Notes: generated by a model not told the origin, from the sequence alone. 26,897 nt of DNA from Clostridia bacterium (GCA_900766495.1 CAAFVM010000052.1:1-26897); one strand, 5' to 3'; shown: positions 1-7,580, counted from the first letter of the stretch. Numbers and translations: made by a program.

Positions 1-91
<91 letters not shown>

Positions 92-101
92 ATTTAAAAA
101 G

Positions 102-135
102 CGTATTCGCATGTATTTGCGGGTATGTTTTTTTT
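102..135 (+). terminator. Terminator of the rRNA operon
   Basis: A ten-pair stem (102-111 with 118-127, including G-T pairs) with a six-base loop is followed by eight T residues at 128-135. Its place directly behind the 5S gene fits the end of an rrn operon. Confidence 0.7.
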
Positions 136-147
136 ATACTTTTTTAT

Positions 148-351
148 TTGTTCGGGTTCATAACCGAATGTTTATCGAAGGAAATTTTTATTGTTGACGC
201 GGCTGCGACATCCCAAGGAACAGCCGTTCCATCCGCCGCTAATTCCAACCTTATAACCTGCATTGATTGTGGCAAACGTTTTAGCCGCAGAGCGAAAGCT
301 TGCCCCGAATGCGGTTGCCCCATAGAGGAATGTTTAAAAGCCGAAAAATAA
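148..351 (+). CDS. Small zinc-ribbon protein or fragment, start unresolved
   Basis: The reading frame ends in two CxxC knuckles, CIDCGKRF and CPECGCP, 12 residues apart. This is the classic zinc-ribbon pattern that binds one Zn2+ through four Cys. Zinc ribbons of this type usually sit at the N-terminus of larger membrane or regulatory proteins; here the frame stops 11 residues after the last Cys. No ATG lies in frame behind the rRNA terminator. TTG at 148 is the only usual alternative start and has no ribosome binding site. An AAGGAA sequence at 178-183 precedes an in-frame ATT at 190. The gene may be a remnant whose front or back was lost when the region was rearranged, or a short protein with an odd start. 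The zinc-ribbon reading is firm; that it is expressed is not. Confidence 0.35.
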   Translation: MFGFITECLSKEIFIVDAAATSQGTAVPSAANSNLITCIDCGKRFSRRAKACPECGCPIEECLKAEK

Positions 352-385
352 CCGCTTTTAACAAAATAAAACATAAAAAACAAAG

Positions 386-427
386 CGCCCTTTTAAAAGT
401 TTTATGCTTTTTTAGGGGCGTTTTTTT
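386..427 (+). terminator. Intrinsic terminator
   Basis: The stem 386-399 / 407-420 (outer CGCCC against GGGCG, inner AAAAG against CTTTT, with a small internal mismatch) is followed by seven T residues at 421-427. It closes the zinc-ribbon ORF and isolates the next gene. Confidence 0.75.
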
Positions 428-473
428 ATTTAAAAATTTTAGAAAACAGAAGAAAATATTTAGCTTGAAGCCG

Positions 474-502
474 TTGCAAAAATACGGTTAGTGTGCTATA
501 AT
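474..502 (+). promoter_or_regulatory. Sigma-A-like promoter with extended -10
   Basis: The -35 TTGCAA (474-479) and -10 TATAAT (497-502) are separated by 17 bp, and a TGC just before the -10 makes it an extended -10. It points to the small gene at 555. Since the only terminator-like hairpin before cas9 is weak in the plus direction, some read-through into cas9 is possible. Confidence 0.7.
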
Positions 503-554
503 GCAGATGGCTGAAAGAATATGTAAAATTTTTAAATACTTGAAAGGAGAAAAT

Positions 555-791
555 ATGGAAAAAGCTGTTATAAATGAAATATTGCAAATGGTAGCCGATT
601 TAAATGCCGAGAGTTACCGACAAGGAAAAGAATGGCAAGGATATTCCGTTTATGTTCCCGTATATGAAAAATGCCCTATAATAGGCTTCCCTTACGTTAT
701 ACTTGTCAGAGGCGAAAGCGTCCGCTTATCGACCGAAGAAGAAGCTGTTGGCTATTTGGAATACGAAGCCGCAACGCAGATAAAAAAATAA
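555..791 (+). CDS. Small protein of unknown function (78 aa)
   Basis: I do not recognise this family. The start ATG at 555 is chosen because AAAGGAG lies seven bases upstream; an ATG at 501 in the same frame overlaps the -10 box and can be excluded as the main start. The protein is soluble and fairly acidic, with a helical N-terminus (residues 1-20), an aromatic middle (YSVYVPVYEKCP) and an acidic C-terminal helix. There is no signal peptide or membrane segment. The stop codon TAA (789-791) lies inside the terminator stem of the tracrRNA, which is read from the other strand, so the two genes overlap tail to tail. Nothing in its sequence marks it as a Cas protein or an anti-CRISPR. Its position next to tracrRNA may be chance. 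Confidence 0.6.
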   Translation: MEKAVINEILQMVADLNAESYRQGKEWQGYSVYVPVYEKCPIIGFPYVILVRGESVRLSTEEEAVGYLEYEAATQIKK

Positions 792-816
792 AACTCTTCG
801 TAGAGAAGAGTTTTAT
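782..816 (-). terminator. tracrRNA terminator hairpin
   Basis: A perfect 12-bp stem (816-805 with 799-788, ATAAAACTCTTC on the minus strand) with a five-base loop is followed on the minus strand by seven T residues. It doubles as the last hairpin of tracrRNA. In the plus direction only four T residues follow, so it would be a weak terminator for the small gene at 555-791, whose stop codon lies inside the stem. Confidence 0.85.
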
Positions 817-883
817 CCGCCGCCTGGCGCAATTAAGTAACAAGAAAAAATTTTTATTTGAACTTGCCTTGTTGTTTTGTAAC
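782..883 (-). ncRNA. tracrRNA of the type II-A locus
   Basis: The minus strand carries an anti-repeat at 882-856. Seventeen bases (882-866) are the exact complement of GCCTTGTTGTTTTGTAA in the CRISPR repeat. Then come a bulge (AAGU facing GA) and a second pairing block, UCAAAU, against the repeat's GUUUGA. This lower-stem/bulge/upper-stem layout is the one known for S. pyogenes tracrRNA:crRNA. Downstream lies an AU-rich stretch, a short hairpin CGCC-AGGC-GGCG (829-818) that may play the nexus role, and a 12-bp terminator hairpin with a T-run. The predicted start is 883-885, from the promoter at 890-918, giving a transcript of about 100 nt that begins almost at the anti-repeat. Role: it pairs with pre-crRNA, is trimmed by RNase III, and loads Cas9. 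Ends are predicted, not measured. Confidence 0.88.
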
Positions 884-889
884 GTCTGT

Positions 890-918
890 ATTATATAACT
901 AAAAATAAAAAAAGTCAA
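890..918 (-). promoter_or_regulatory. tracrRNA promoter, overlapping the cas9 ribosome binding site
   Basis: On the minus strand, -35 TTGACT (918-913) and -10 TATAAT (895-890) are separated by exactly 17 bp, close to consensus. Transcription would begin near 883, at the first base of the anti-repeat. The -35 box shares bases 917-918 with the AAGGAG ribosome binding site (917-922) of cas9 on the other strand. Confidence 0.85.
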
Positions 919-932
919 GGAGAAATGGCAAA

Positions 933-3900
933 ATGGAAAAATTTTATTTAGGTATCGACGTAGGCACAAATTCCGTAGGAATGGCGTGCACCGACGAAAA
1001 TTATAAGCTTTTGCGCGCAAAAGGGCAGGATTTATGGTCAGTCCGGCTGTTCGACGAAGCTAAAACCGCGAAAGAGCGCCGAACTTTCCGCACCGCTCGC
1101 CGCCGCCTCGAAAGGCGCAAACAGCGAATAAAATGGTTGCAGGAGTTGTTTGCCCCGTATATAACAGATAAAAATTTTTTCATTCGCCTTAATAACAGTG
1201 CGTTTTTAACCGATGACAAGGACGAATTGCTTCGTCGCGACAAGAATTCTCTTTTTGCCGACGATAATTTTAAAGATAAAAACTTTTTTAAAGAATACTC
1301 CACTATTTATCATTTAAGAAAAGCTCTTGCCGACGGCACAGCCGACGATCTTGACTTGCGTTTTTATTATCTTGCGCTTCATCACATAATAAAATATCGC
1401 GGTAATTTTTTATACGACGGCTCGCTTAACGATTTAGGCGACGCTTCGGCGTTGTTTGCCGAGTTAAACGCCGCGACGATTGATTTTTTCGGAGAGGAAC
1501 ATATGTATTTCGCACCCGAAAAGGTGGCAGAGGCTAAAAGAATTTTAATATCGAAAAGCGGGCTTAACGATAAAAAGAAAGCGCTTAACGAATTGTTCGA
1601 CGAAAAATCGTTCGGGGCGGATATTGCTCCGCGGTTTAAAGAGATAATAACGGCTCTTTGCGGCGGAAAATTTTCGCCTAAAAAACTTTTCGGCGACGAA
1701 TATGAAGAGCAAAAGAATTTCTCGCTCGACGAAATAAGCGACGATGACTTCGAGACAAAAAAAGTGGAATTCGGCGACGACGAAGTTGCCGTTCTGGTCG
1801 CCATGCGAAAAATAGTCAATTACGCCAAATTTTCAAAAATAATCGACGGATATTTCGGCTGTGCGGCTCCGCTTTCCGAAGCGATGGTTGCTCTTTATAA
1901 CAAGCACAAAGCCGACTTAAAAAAATTGAAAGATTTTATAAAAACAAACGGCACGAATGAACTTTATTATAAATTTTTCAAGTCTACCGAAGAAAAAAAC
2001 AATTACGTGAACTATGTGGGGTATACGCGAAAGGGCGGCGACAAGAAAAAGGTAGAAAAATGTAAAGAAGAAGAGTTTTTCGCTTATACCAAAAAATTCT
2101 TAATTGAAAATTTTGGCGCGCTGACGGAAACCGAAAACGAACAGGGCAAAATTTTAAAAGAAATGCTTGCAAGCATTGAAAGCAAGTCGTTTTTGCCCAA
2201 AATTCTGCATGCCGACAAAGGGCTTATGCCTCGGCAGTTAAATCAGGCGGAACTTAATAAAATTGTTGAAAACATGCAAAAGCGCATGCCTGAAACAAAA
2301 GAAATAGCCGAAAAAATCGAAAAACTTTTCCTTTATAAAATTCCTTATTACGTGGGTCCGCTTTCATATGCGGGAACAATAAAAGAAAAAAACGGAGTGG
2401 CTCCGGGGCACTGGGCGGTGCGCAACATAGGTAAAGAAAACGAAAAAATAACGCCGTGGAATTTTGACGAAGTTATAAACAAAGCGGCAAGCAACCGCGA
2501 GTTTATGCGTCGAATGACAAATAAATGTACATATCTTCGCGGCGAGGACGTTTTGCCCAAGCGTTCGATAATATACCAGAAATTCGACGTTTTAAACCAG
2601 CTTAACAAACTGCGCGTTAACGATAAGCCTATTTCGGTTGAGCTTAAAAATAAAATTTATAATAATTTGTTTTTAACAAAGAAAAAGGTTACCGATAAAG
2701 GAATTAAGGATTTATTGGTTCGCGAGGGAATAATATCGGAAAAAGAAAGAGGGCAAACCGAACTTACCGGCAAAGACGGCGAATTTAAGGCGAATATGAG
2801 TTCGTATATAACTTTTTGCGAACTTTTCGGCAAAGAATTTGTTGATAGCGACCTTGAAAAAAGCGATAGCGTTTGCGAAAACATAATTCTTTGGCACACG
2901 CTTAACGAAGATAAAAAATTAGTAGAGCAACTGATTTTAGAAAATTACGGAAAAATTCCGCAAATAAAAAGCAATATAAAGGTGCTGAAAGGGCTTTCGT
3001 TTAAAGAGTTCGGAAGGCTTTCGAAAAGATTTTTAACAGGAATAGCCATAGCCGATAAAAAGACCGGCGAATACGTAGGCGGCGTTTTGGACGTGCTTGA
3101 AAATACTAATTTAAATCTTAACGAATTATTGTTCGACGAGAAGTATAGTTTAGCAAAAACTCTTGCCGAAGAGAATGGGGAAACCGATTCGGCTGTTACG
3201 TTCGACGACGTTAACGAGCTTTACGTTTCGCCCGCGGTTAAACGCGGCGTTTGGCAGGCTATAAAAATGGCTGACGAATACGTAAGCGTTTTAGGCAGGG
3301 TTCCCAATAAAATTTTTGTTGAGGTAACCCGCGAAAACGACCCGAAAAAGAAAGGCGTTCGCACTTTTTCGCGTAAAGACGAGCTGCTTAAAAAATATAG
3401 GGCTATGAAAAACGCCGAAGATTATAAAGACGTAATCGACGCGCTTTCGGGCAACGAAACATACGACGATATGAAACTGCGCAGCGAAAAGTTGTTTTTA
3501 TATTTTTGTCAACTGGGCAGGTGTGCTTATACGGGCGAACGCATTGATTTGAGTTTGCTTAATTCGGCATACGACGTGGACCATATTTTGCCGCGCACAT
3601 ACATTAAAGACGACAGTTTAGATAATAAAGTGCTTGTAAAACGCGAGAAAAACGCTACAAAAGACGATGATTATCCGTTGCCGCAAGGTTTTACCGACCA
3701 ACGCCCGTTGTGGGAGTTTTTGAAAAATGCCGGGCTTATGAGCAAAACCAAGTTCGACCGCCTTACCCGCGTAGAACCGCTTAACGACGACGATTACAAT
3801 TATTTTATAAACAGGCAAAAGGTTATTACCGACCAGACAGCGAAAGCCGTTGCCGAGCTTTTACAGCGCAAATATCCTAACACTAAAATAGTTTACAGCA

Positions 3901-5063
3901 AAGCGGGCAACGTTTCCGATTTCCGCGACAAGTTTTCGCTTTTCAAATGCCGCGAAACCAACGACTTACACCACGCGCGCGACGCTTATTTAAACGTGGT
4001 TGTGGGCAACGTTTACGACGTGTGTTTTCCCTCTTATATAAATACAATGCGCAAACAAGAAGACGAATGGCGCAGGCGCAATTTGAAAAATCTTTTCCTG
4101 CGCAATCGCGAGGGCGCCTGGGTTAAGGACGACGATTTGTCGATTACCTCGGTAAAAAACACATATGGCAAGCATACTATGGCGGTTACGCGTATGGCTA
4201 CCGTAGGCAAGGGCGGTTTTTATAATCAGACGGTTTATAAAAAGGGCGACGCCGGCATAAGCGTAGGGCGCAAAGGCGAGGGCATTCTTGCCGATTTTGA
4301 AAAATACGGCGGGTATTCAGGTTTATCTACCGCATATTTTGCAGTGGTCGGTTCGCTCGATAAAAAAGGTAACCTTAAAAAGACGATAGAGGCGGTTCCG
4401 GTTCTTATTGAATATAAGGCTAAAAACGACAAAAACGCAGTTATAAACTATTTTTCGGAATATATTGATTCGCCGAAAATTATTGTTCCGCAGATTAAGA
4501 CAAAACAGTTAATAAGATATAACGGAACGCCTTTTTATATAGCAGGCGGAAGCCGATACGATGCTCGCATACTGGCTTATAATGCAAGTCAACTGTTTAC
4601 CGACAATAAAACCGACGAATATTTTAAAGCGGTTAAAAAGCTGCTCGATATGAATAAAGAAGTAAAACAAAAGCCCGAAAGCGAAGAGTTTGTTATGAAA
4701 ACCAACAACGAAGGCGTGCGAAAACTTGTTATAACTCGTCAAAGTAATATAGAAAAATACGACTTGTTGGCTGCTCAATTAGGTAAAGATTTTTACCAGG
4801 TTCTTTCTCCTTTCAGGAACGTAAAAAAGATAATAGACGAGGGAAAGAAAAAATTTTGCGAACTTCTTGTTATAGACCAGTGTTACGTTTTAATGCAAAT
4901 ATTAAGCTATTTGCAGTGCAAAGGTGCAACTGCCGATTTGCAGCTTATAGGCGGTAGCGGAAGAAGCGGTCAAATTCGTTTTAATAAAGACATAACCAAC
5001 GTGGATTTTCGCATTTACGATACGTCGTCCACGGGATTGTTTGTAAAAGAGAGCAAGGCGTAG
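933..5063 (+). CDS. cas9: CRISPR-associated endonuclease Cas9, type II-A
   Basis: This is the RNA-guided DNA endonuclease that cuts both strands of invader DNA with the crRNA:tracrRNA duplex. It has 1376 residues, close to the 1368 of S. pyogenes Cas9. Domains in order: RuvC-I (YLGIDVGTNS, Asp9), Arg-rich bridge helix (about 45-75, RTARRRLERRKQR), recognition lobe (about 76-740), RuvC-II (KIFVEVTREN, Glu797), HNH (YDVDHILPR, His884, with Asn907 23 residues later as in SpCas9), RuvC-III (LHHARDAYLN, His1014 and Asp1017) and a C-terminal PAM-interacting region (about 1130-1376). All nuclease residues are present, so both cuts should work. ATG 933 is preceded by AAGGAG at 917-922. cas1 follows after one base. 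The PAM cannot be read from the sequence. The C-terminal GGSGRSGQIRFNKDI and TSSTGLF segments resemble II-A enzymes other than SpCas9. Confidence 0.97.
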   Translation: MEKFYLGIDVGTNSVGMACTDENYKLLRAKGQDLWSVRLFDEAKTAKERRTFRTARRRLERRKQRIKWLQELFAPYITDKNFFIRLNNSAFLTDDKDELLRRDKNSLFADDNFKDKNFFKEYSTIYHLRKALADGTADDLDLRFYYLALHHIIKYRGNFLYDGSLNDLGDASALFAELNAATIDFFGEEHMYFAPEKVAEAKRILISKSGLNDKKKALNELFDEKSFGADIAPRFKEIITALCGGKFSPKKLFGDEYEEQKNFSLDEISDDDFETKKVEFGDDEVAVLVAMRKIVNYAKFSKIIDGYFGCAAPLSEAMVALYNKHKADLKKLKDFIKTNGTNELYYKFFKSTEEKNNYVNYVGYTRKGGDKKKVEKCKEEEFFAYTKKFLIENFGALTETENEQGKILKEMLASIESKSFLPKILHADKGLMPRQLNQAELNKIVENMQKRMPETKEIAEKIEKLFLYKIPYYVGPLSYAGTIKEKNGVAPGHWAVRNIGKENEKITPWNFDEVINKAASNREFMRRMTNKCTYLRGEDVLPKRSIIYQKFDVLNQLNKLRVNDKPISVELKNKIYNNLFLTKKKVTDKGIKDLLVREGIISEKERGQTELTGKDGEFKANMSSYITFCELFGKEFVDSDLEKSDSVCENIILWHTLNEDKKLVEQLILENYGKIPQIKSNIKVLKGLSFKEFGRLSKRFLTGIAIADKKTGEYVGGVLDVLENTNLNLNELLFDEKYSLAKTLAEENGETDSAVTFDDVNELYVSPAVKRGVWQAIKMADEYVSVLGRVPNKIFVEVTRENDPKKKGVRTFSRKDELLKKYRAMKNAEDYKDVIDALSGNETYDDMKLRSEKLFLYFCQLGRCAYTGERIDLSLLNSAYDVDHILPRTYIKDDSLDNKVLVKREKNATKDDDYPLPQGFTDQRPLWEFLKNAGLMSKTKFDRLTRVEPLNDDDYNYFINRQKVITDQTAKAVAELLQRKYPNTKIVYSKAGNVSDFRDKFSLFKCRETNDLHHARDAYLNVVVGNVYDVCFPSYINTMRKQEDEWRRRNLKNLFLRNREGAWVKDDDLSITSVKNTYGKHTMAVTRMATVGKGGFYNQTVYKKGDAGISVGRKGEGILADFEKYGGYSGLSTAYFAVVGSLDKKGNLKKTIEAVPVLIEYKAKNDKNAVINYFSEYIDSPKIIVPQIKTKQLIRYNGTPFYIAGGSRYDARILAYNASQLFTDNKTDEYFKAVKKLLDMNKEVKQKPESEEFVMKTNNEGVRKLVITRQSNIEKYDLLAAQLGKDFYQVLSPFRNVKKIIDEGKKKFCELLVIDQCYVLMQILSYLQCKGATADLQLIGGSGRSGQIRFNKDITNVDFRIYDTSSTGLFVKESKA

Positions 5064-5064
5064 T

Positions 5065-5970
5065 ATGGGATTTCGAACGGTAGTGGTAAAATCGAGGTGC
5101 AAACTCGAACACCGTTTGAACTATCTCGTAATAAGGGGAGAGGACGAGCGGCGAATATTTTTAAGCGAAATAAACGTTTTAATAGTACAAAGCACGGCGG
5201 TTTCGCTAACGGCGGCGTTACTTTCCGAACTTGTGAAAAACAACGTGAAAGTAATTTTTTGCGACGAAAAGTTTAATCCGCATTCGGAACTTGCCCCTTA
5301 TTACGGGGCGCATAACACGTCAAAACGCTATAAAATGCAGGCGCTATGGCAAAAAGAGGTTAAAGACGAAATATGGCGGATAATAATAACCCGCAAAATT
5401 TTAAACCAAAGCGAGGTCCTGTATAAAAACGGCTTTTGCGAAGAAGCCGAACTTTTAAAAACTTACGCAGCCGAGGTTGTTCCCGCCGACGTAACCAACC
5501 GCGAAGGGCATGCCGCAAAAGTTTATTTTAACCGTATTCTGCCAAACGGCTGTTCCCGTAAAGACAACGTGTTTCTTAACGGCTGTTTGAATTACGGGTA
5601 TGCGGTTTTGTTATCGCTGTTCAACCGAGAAATTACGGCGAGCGGCTATCTTACTCAATTCGGAATATGGCACGACAACGAGTTTAATCAGTTTAACCTT
5701 TCTTCCGATTTAATGGAGCCGTTGCGCCCGTTTATTGACGAAATCGCCTTGAAAGTTGACGACGGCGACAAAGATTTTAAAAGAAAAATGGCTGAAATAT
5801 TAAACTATAAAGCCGAATCGGACGGTAAAAGCACAACTTTCGACATAGCCGTAAGGCAATATGTGAAAAGCGTGTTCTGCGCCATAGAATGCAAAGATTT
5901 TTCGTTTATAACTTTCCCTCAAAACGTAACCCCTGCTGTTGAGCAGAGCCAAACAAAAGCCGATGAATAA
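5065..5970 (+). CDS. cas1: CRISPR integrase Cas1, type II-A
   Basis: Cas1 is the integrase that, as a Cas1-Cas2 complex, inserts new spacers at the leader-repeat junction. Its 301 residues are the usual length for type II. The catalytic Glu147 lies in NREGHAAKVYF, His203 in GIWHDNEFN and Glu218 in DLMEPLRP; these match the metal-binding Glu/His/Glu set of the family. The N-terminal beta-sheet domain (about 1-85) includes VKVIFCDEKFNP. The start ATG at 5065 follows the cas9 stop by one base with only a weak purine-rich site, so translation is probably coupled to cas9. The 3' end overlaps cas2 by eight bases. Confidence 0.95.
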   Translation: MGFRTVVVKSRCKLEHRLNYLVIRGEDERRIFLSEINVLIVQSTAVSLTAALLSELVKNNVKVIFCDEKFNPHSELAPYYGAHNTSKRYKMQALWQKEVKDEIWRIIITRKILNQSEVLYKNGFCEEAELLKTYAAEVVPADVTNREGHAAKVYFNRILPNGCSRKDNVFLNGCLNYGYAVLLSLFNREITASGYLTQFGIWHDNEFNQFNLSSDLMEPLRPFIDEIALKVDDGDKDFKRKMAEILNYKAESDGKSTTFDIAVRQYVKSVFCAIECKDFSFITFPQNVTPAVEQSQTKADE

Positions 5971-6283
5971 CAGATTTATGAGATTATTGTTGTTTTTCGA
6001 TTTACCCATGGAAACTTCAAAAAACCGAAAGGAGTACGCGCGGTTTCATAAGTTCCTTATAAAAAACGGATTTATTATGATGCAGAAATCGGTTTATTCC
6101 AAGCTTTCGGTAAACAACGTTATGAGCGAAGCGGTTAAAAAAAGAATTGCGTGTAATTTGCCGTCGGACGGGGTTATAGAACTTTTGGAAATAACCGAAA
6201 ATCAGTTTTCGCGCATAGAGTATTTGTCGGGCGAAAGGCAGGCTCTTGTAGAAGAAACCATGGCGAGGTATATCGAAGTATGA
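5963..6283 (+). CDS. cas2: CRISPR adaptation protein Cas2
   Basis: This is a 106-residue Cas2 that forms the central dimer of the Cas1-Cas2 integrase. The N-terminal beta strand MRLLLFFDLPM, with the conserved Asp after the hydrophobic strand, and a ferredoxin-like pattern (GFIMMQKSVYSKL) are typical. ATG 5963 is preferred because it overlaps the cas1 stop (GATGAATAA) and gives the short NNRFMRLLLFFD N-terminus common in II-A. A TTG at 5939 in the same frame would add eight residues but is unlikely. The C-terminus, with YIEV, ends in an ATGA overlap with csn2. Confidence 0.93.
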   Translation: MNNRFMRLLLFFDLPMETSKNRKEYARFHKFLIKNGFIMMQKSVYSKLSVNNVMSEAVKKRIACNLPSDGVIELLEITENQFSRIEYLSGERQALVEETMARYIEV

Positions 6284-6960
6284 TAAGGATAGCCCACCCG
6301 CACATAGAAACGCCTATATTTTTAACAGCCGAAGCTCCGGTTGTTTTAACGTGCGAAAACCCCGAAGAATATTATAAATTCGTAACCGAAATTATAGCCG
6401 CTTTCAATGGGGAAGAATCGGATTTTTCGTTTTGGCAGGGCGAAAAGCAAATTAAGCCCGACGATAAAGGCGAAATGCTTTCGAACAACTTTTTGTTTGA
6501 TTTCGGCGACAAAAAAATAGTTAATTTACTATATAAAACGCTTATAAAAAATTTTAACAACGAAAATTTTTTGCAAGGGCTAAACGAGCTTAACGCTTGC
6601 GGAGAAAAGTTTTTATTGAATTTAACCGAAACCGTAGATATTCCCGTTTGCTACGACGAACTTTCGCTTGAAAGCTTTTTTAAAGCGGTTAATTTAAAAC
6701 CCGCCAAGGATTACGAAAACTTACTTGAAAAATTCATATCGCTTATAAACGTTTTTACCGAATTGAAAAGGGCGGAGTTTTTTGTTTTCGTGGGTCTTAA
6801 AGATATTTTATCGGCAAAGCAGTTGCAGGCGTTTTATTATCATTGCAGTTTAAAACAAGTGGGGTTGTTGCTTTTGGAAAGCAATAAAAGGCAAAAGCTT
6901 CAAAACGAAAAAGTAATTATTATTACCGAAGATTTGTGCGAAATAGTTGAAAATTTTTAA
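6280..6960 (+). CDS. csn2: Csn2, type II-A spacer-acquisition protein
   Basis: This 226-residue protein is in the fourth position of the cas operon and has the length of the Csn2 family, which forms a ring-shaped tetramer that slides on DNA ends and is needed for spacer uptake in type II-A. The opening MIRIAHPHIETPIFL resembles the Csn2 start, and the pattern of acidic head segments and a C-terminal IIITEDLCEIVE strand fits it. Sequence conservation in Csn2 is low, so the call leans on position, length and general likeness. It starts with ATG overlapping the cas2 stop (ATGA), which implies coupled translation. Its last 14 bases contain the -35 box of the array promoter. Confidence 0.85.
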   Translation: MIRIAHPHIETPIFLTAEAPVVLTCENPEEYYKFVTEIIAAFNGEESDFSFWQGEKQIKPDDKGEMLSNNFLFDFGDKKIVNLLYKTLIKNFNNENFLQGLNELNACGEKFLLNLTETVDIPVCYDELSLESFFKAVNLKPAKDYENLLEKFISLINVFTELKRAEFFVFVGLKDILSAKQLQAFYYHCSLKQVGLLLLESNKRQKLQNEKVIIITEDLCEIVENF

Positions 6961-6975
6961 ACGGAGGTATATAAT
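6947..6975 (+). promoter_or_regulatory. CRISPR array (pre-crRNA) promoter inside the csn2 3' end
   Basis: TTGAAA at 6947-6952 and TATAAT at 6970-6975 are 17 bp apart. The -35 lies in the last codons of csn2. Transcription would start near 6982, about 98 bases before the first repeat. This allows the array to be expressed apart from the cas operon. Confidence 0.75.
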
Positions 6976-7079
6976 GTAAACGAAAGGTGCTTATTCCGTA
7001 AAAAACGCAGTTTTTTGCGGAAAACAAGCTTAAAAACAAAACAACCGTGCGGCGGCACGCGCTTTTATCCCTCGTTGAG
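6976..7079 (+). promoter_or_regulatory. CRISPR leader
   Basis: This is the leader between csn2 and the first repeat. It contains a ten-pair AT-rich hairpin (6996-7005 with 7011-7020, loop CGCAG) and a small GTGC-GGCG-GCAC hairpin further on. The last bases before the repeat, CTCGTTGAG, contain TTGAG. This resembles the leader-anchoring end ATTTGAG known in streptococcal II-A systems, where Cas1-Cas2 docks for polarised spacer insertion. The hairpin is not followed by a T-run, so it is not a terminator. Confidence 0.7.
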
Positions 7080-7562
7080 GTTTGAGAGCCTTGTTGTTTT
7101 GTAATACTCTTAAACCGAGTGCCGCATATACGTTGACGAAGCAATGTTTGAGAGCCTTGTTGTTTTGTAATACTCTTAAACGCTTACAGTATTTGTTATG
7201 TTTGCCTTTTGGTTTGAGAGCCTTGTTGTTTTGTAATACTCTTAAACAGAAAAAACCAAGCGGAAAATTCAAGGGCGGTTTGAGAGCCTTGTTGTTTTGT
7301 AATACTCTTAAACAATGGCTATGTCTGCGGTTGTTCGTATGACGTTTGAGAGCCTTGTTGTTTTGTAATACTCTTAAACCGAAATAACAATTAAATAAAA
7401 CCTCTATATGTTTGAGAGCCTTGTTGTTTTGTAATACTCTTAAACGGCTGTGCAACCGAACCCGATATCTCTACTGTTTGAGAGCCTTGTTGTTTTGTAA
7501 TACTCTTAAACCTTACGGTAAAGGACGAAAGCGTGAGATATGTTTGAGAGCCTTGTTGTTTT
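7080..7562 (+). CRISPR. Type II-A CRISPR array: 7 full repeats, 1 decayed repeat, 7 spacers
   Basis: The 36-base repeat begins GTTTGAGAGCC and ends ACTCTTAAAC. Full identical copies begin at 7080, 7146, 7212, 7278, 7344, 7410 and 7476. All seven spacers are exactly 30 bases (7116-7145, 7182-7211, 7248-7277, 7314-7343, 7380-7409, 7446-7475, 7512-7541). The eighth repeat at 7542 keeps only about 21 bases and then diverges, marking the old, leader-distal end. The direction (leader at 6976-7079, crRNA read on the plus strand) is supported by the decayed last repeat, the array promoter, and pairing of the repeat's 5' part with the tracrRNA. No spacer matches another part of this window by eye. Confidence 0.98.
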
Positions 7563-7580
7563 TATGAATCGAATATAATA

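Noticed and set aside
933..5063. An inactivated or nickase-like Cas9
   Set aside because: Asp9, Glu797, His884, Asn907, His1014 and Asp1017 are all present and the frame is unbroken.
6961..6979. GGAGG followed by ATG-TAA, a start-stop minimal ORF after csn2
   Set aside because: The ATG is part of the -10 box of the array promoter (TATAATG), which lies upstream of the transcript start, so it is a chance overlap.
7030..7455. Minus- and plus-strand frames through the array that encode repeated LRVLQNNKALK or LRALLFCNTLK units
   Set aside because: They are translations of the 36-base CRISPR repeats; the 66-base period is a multiple of three. They are not repeat proteins.
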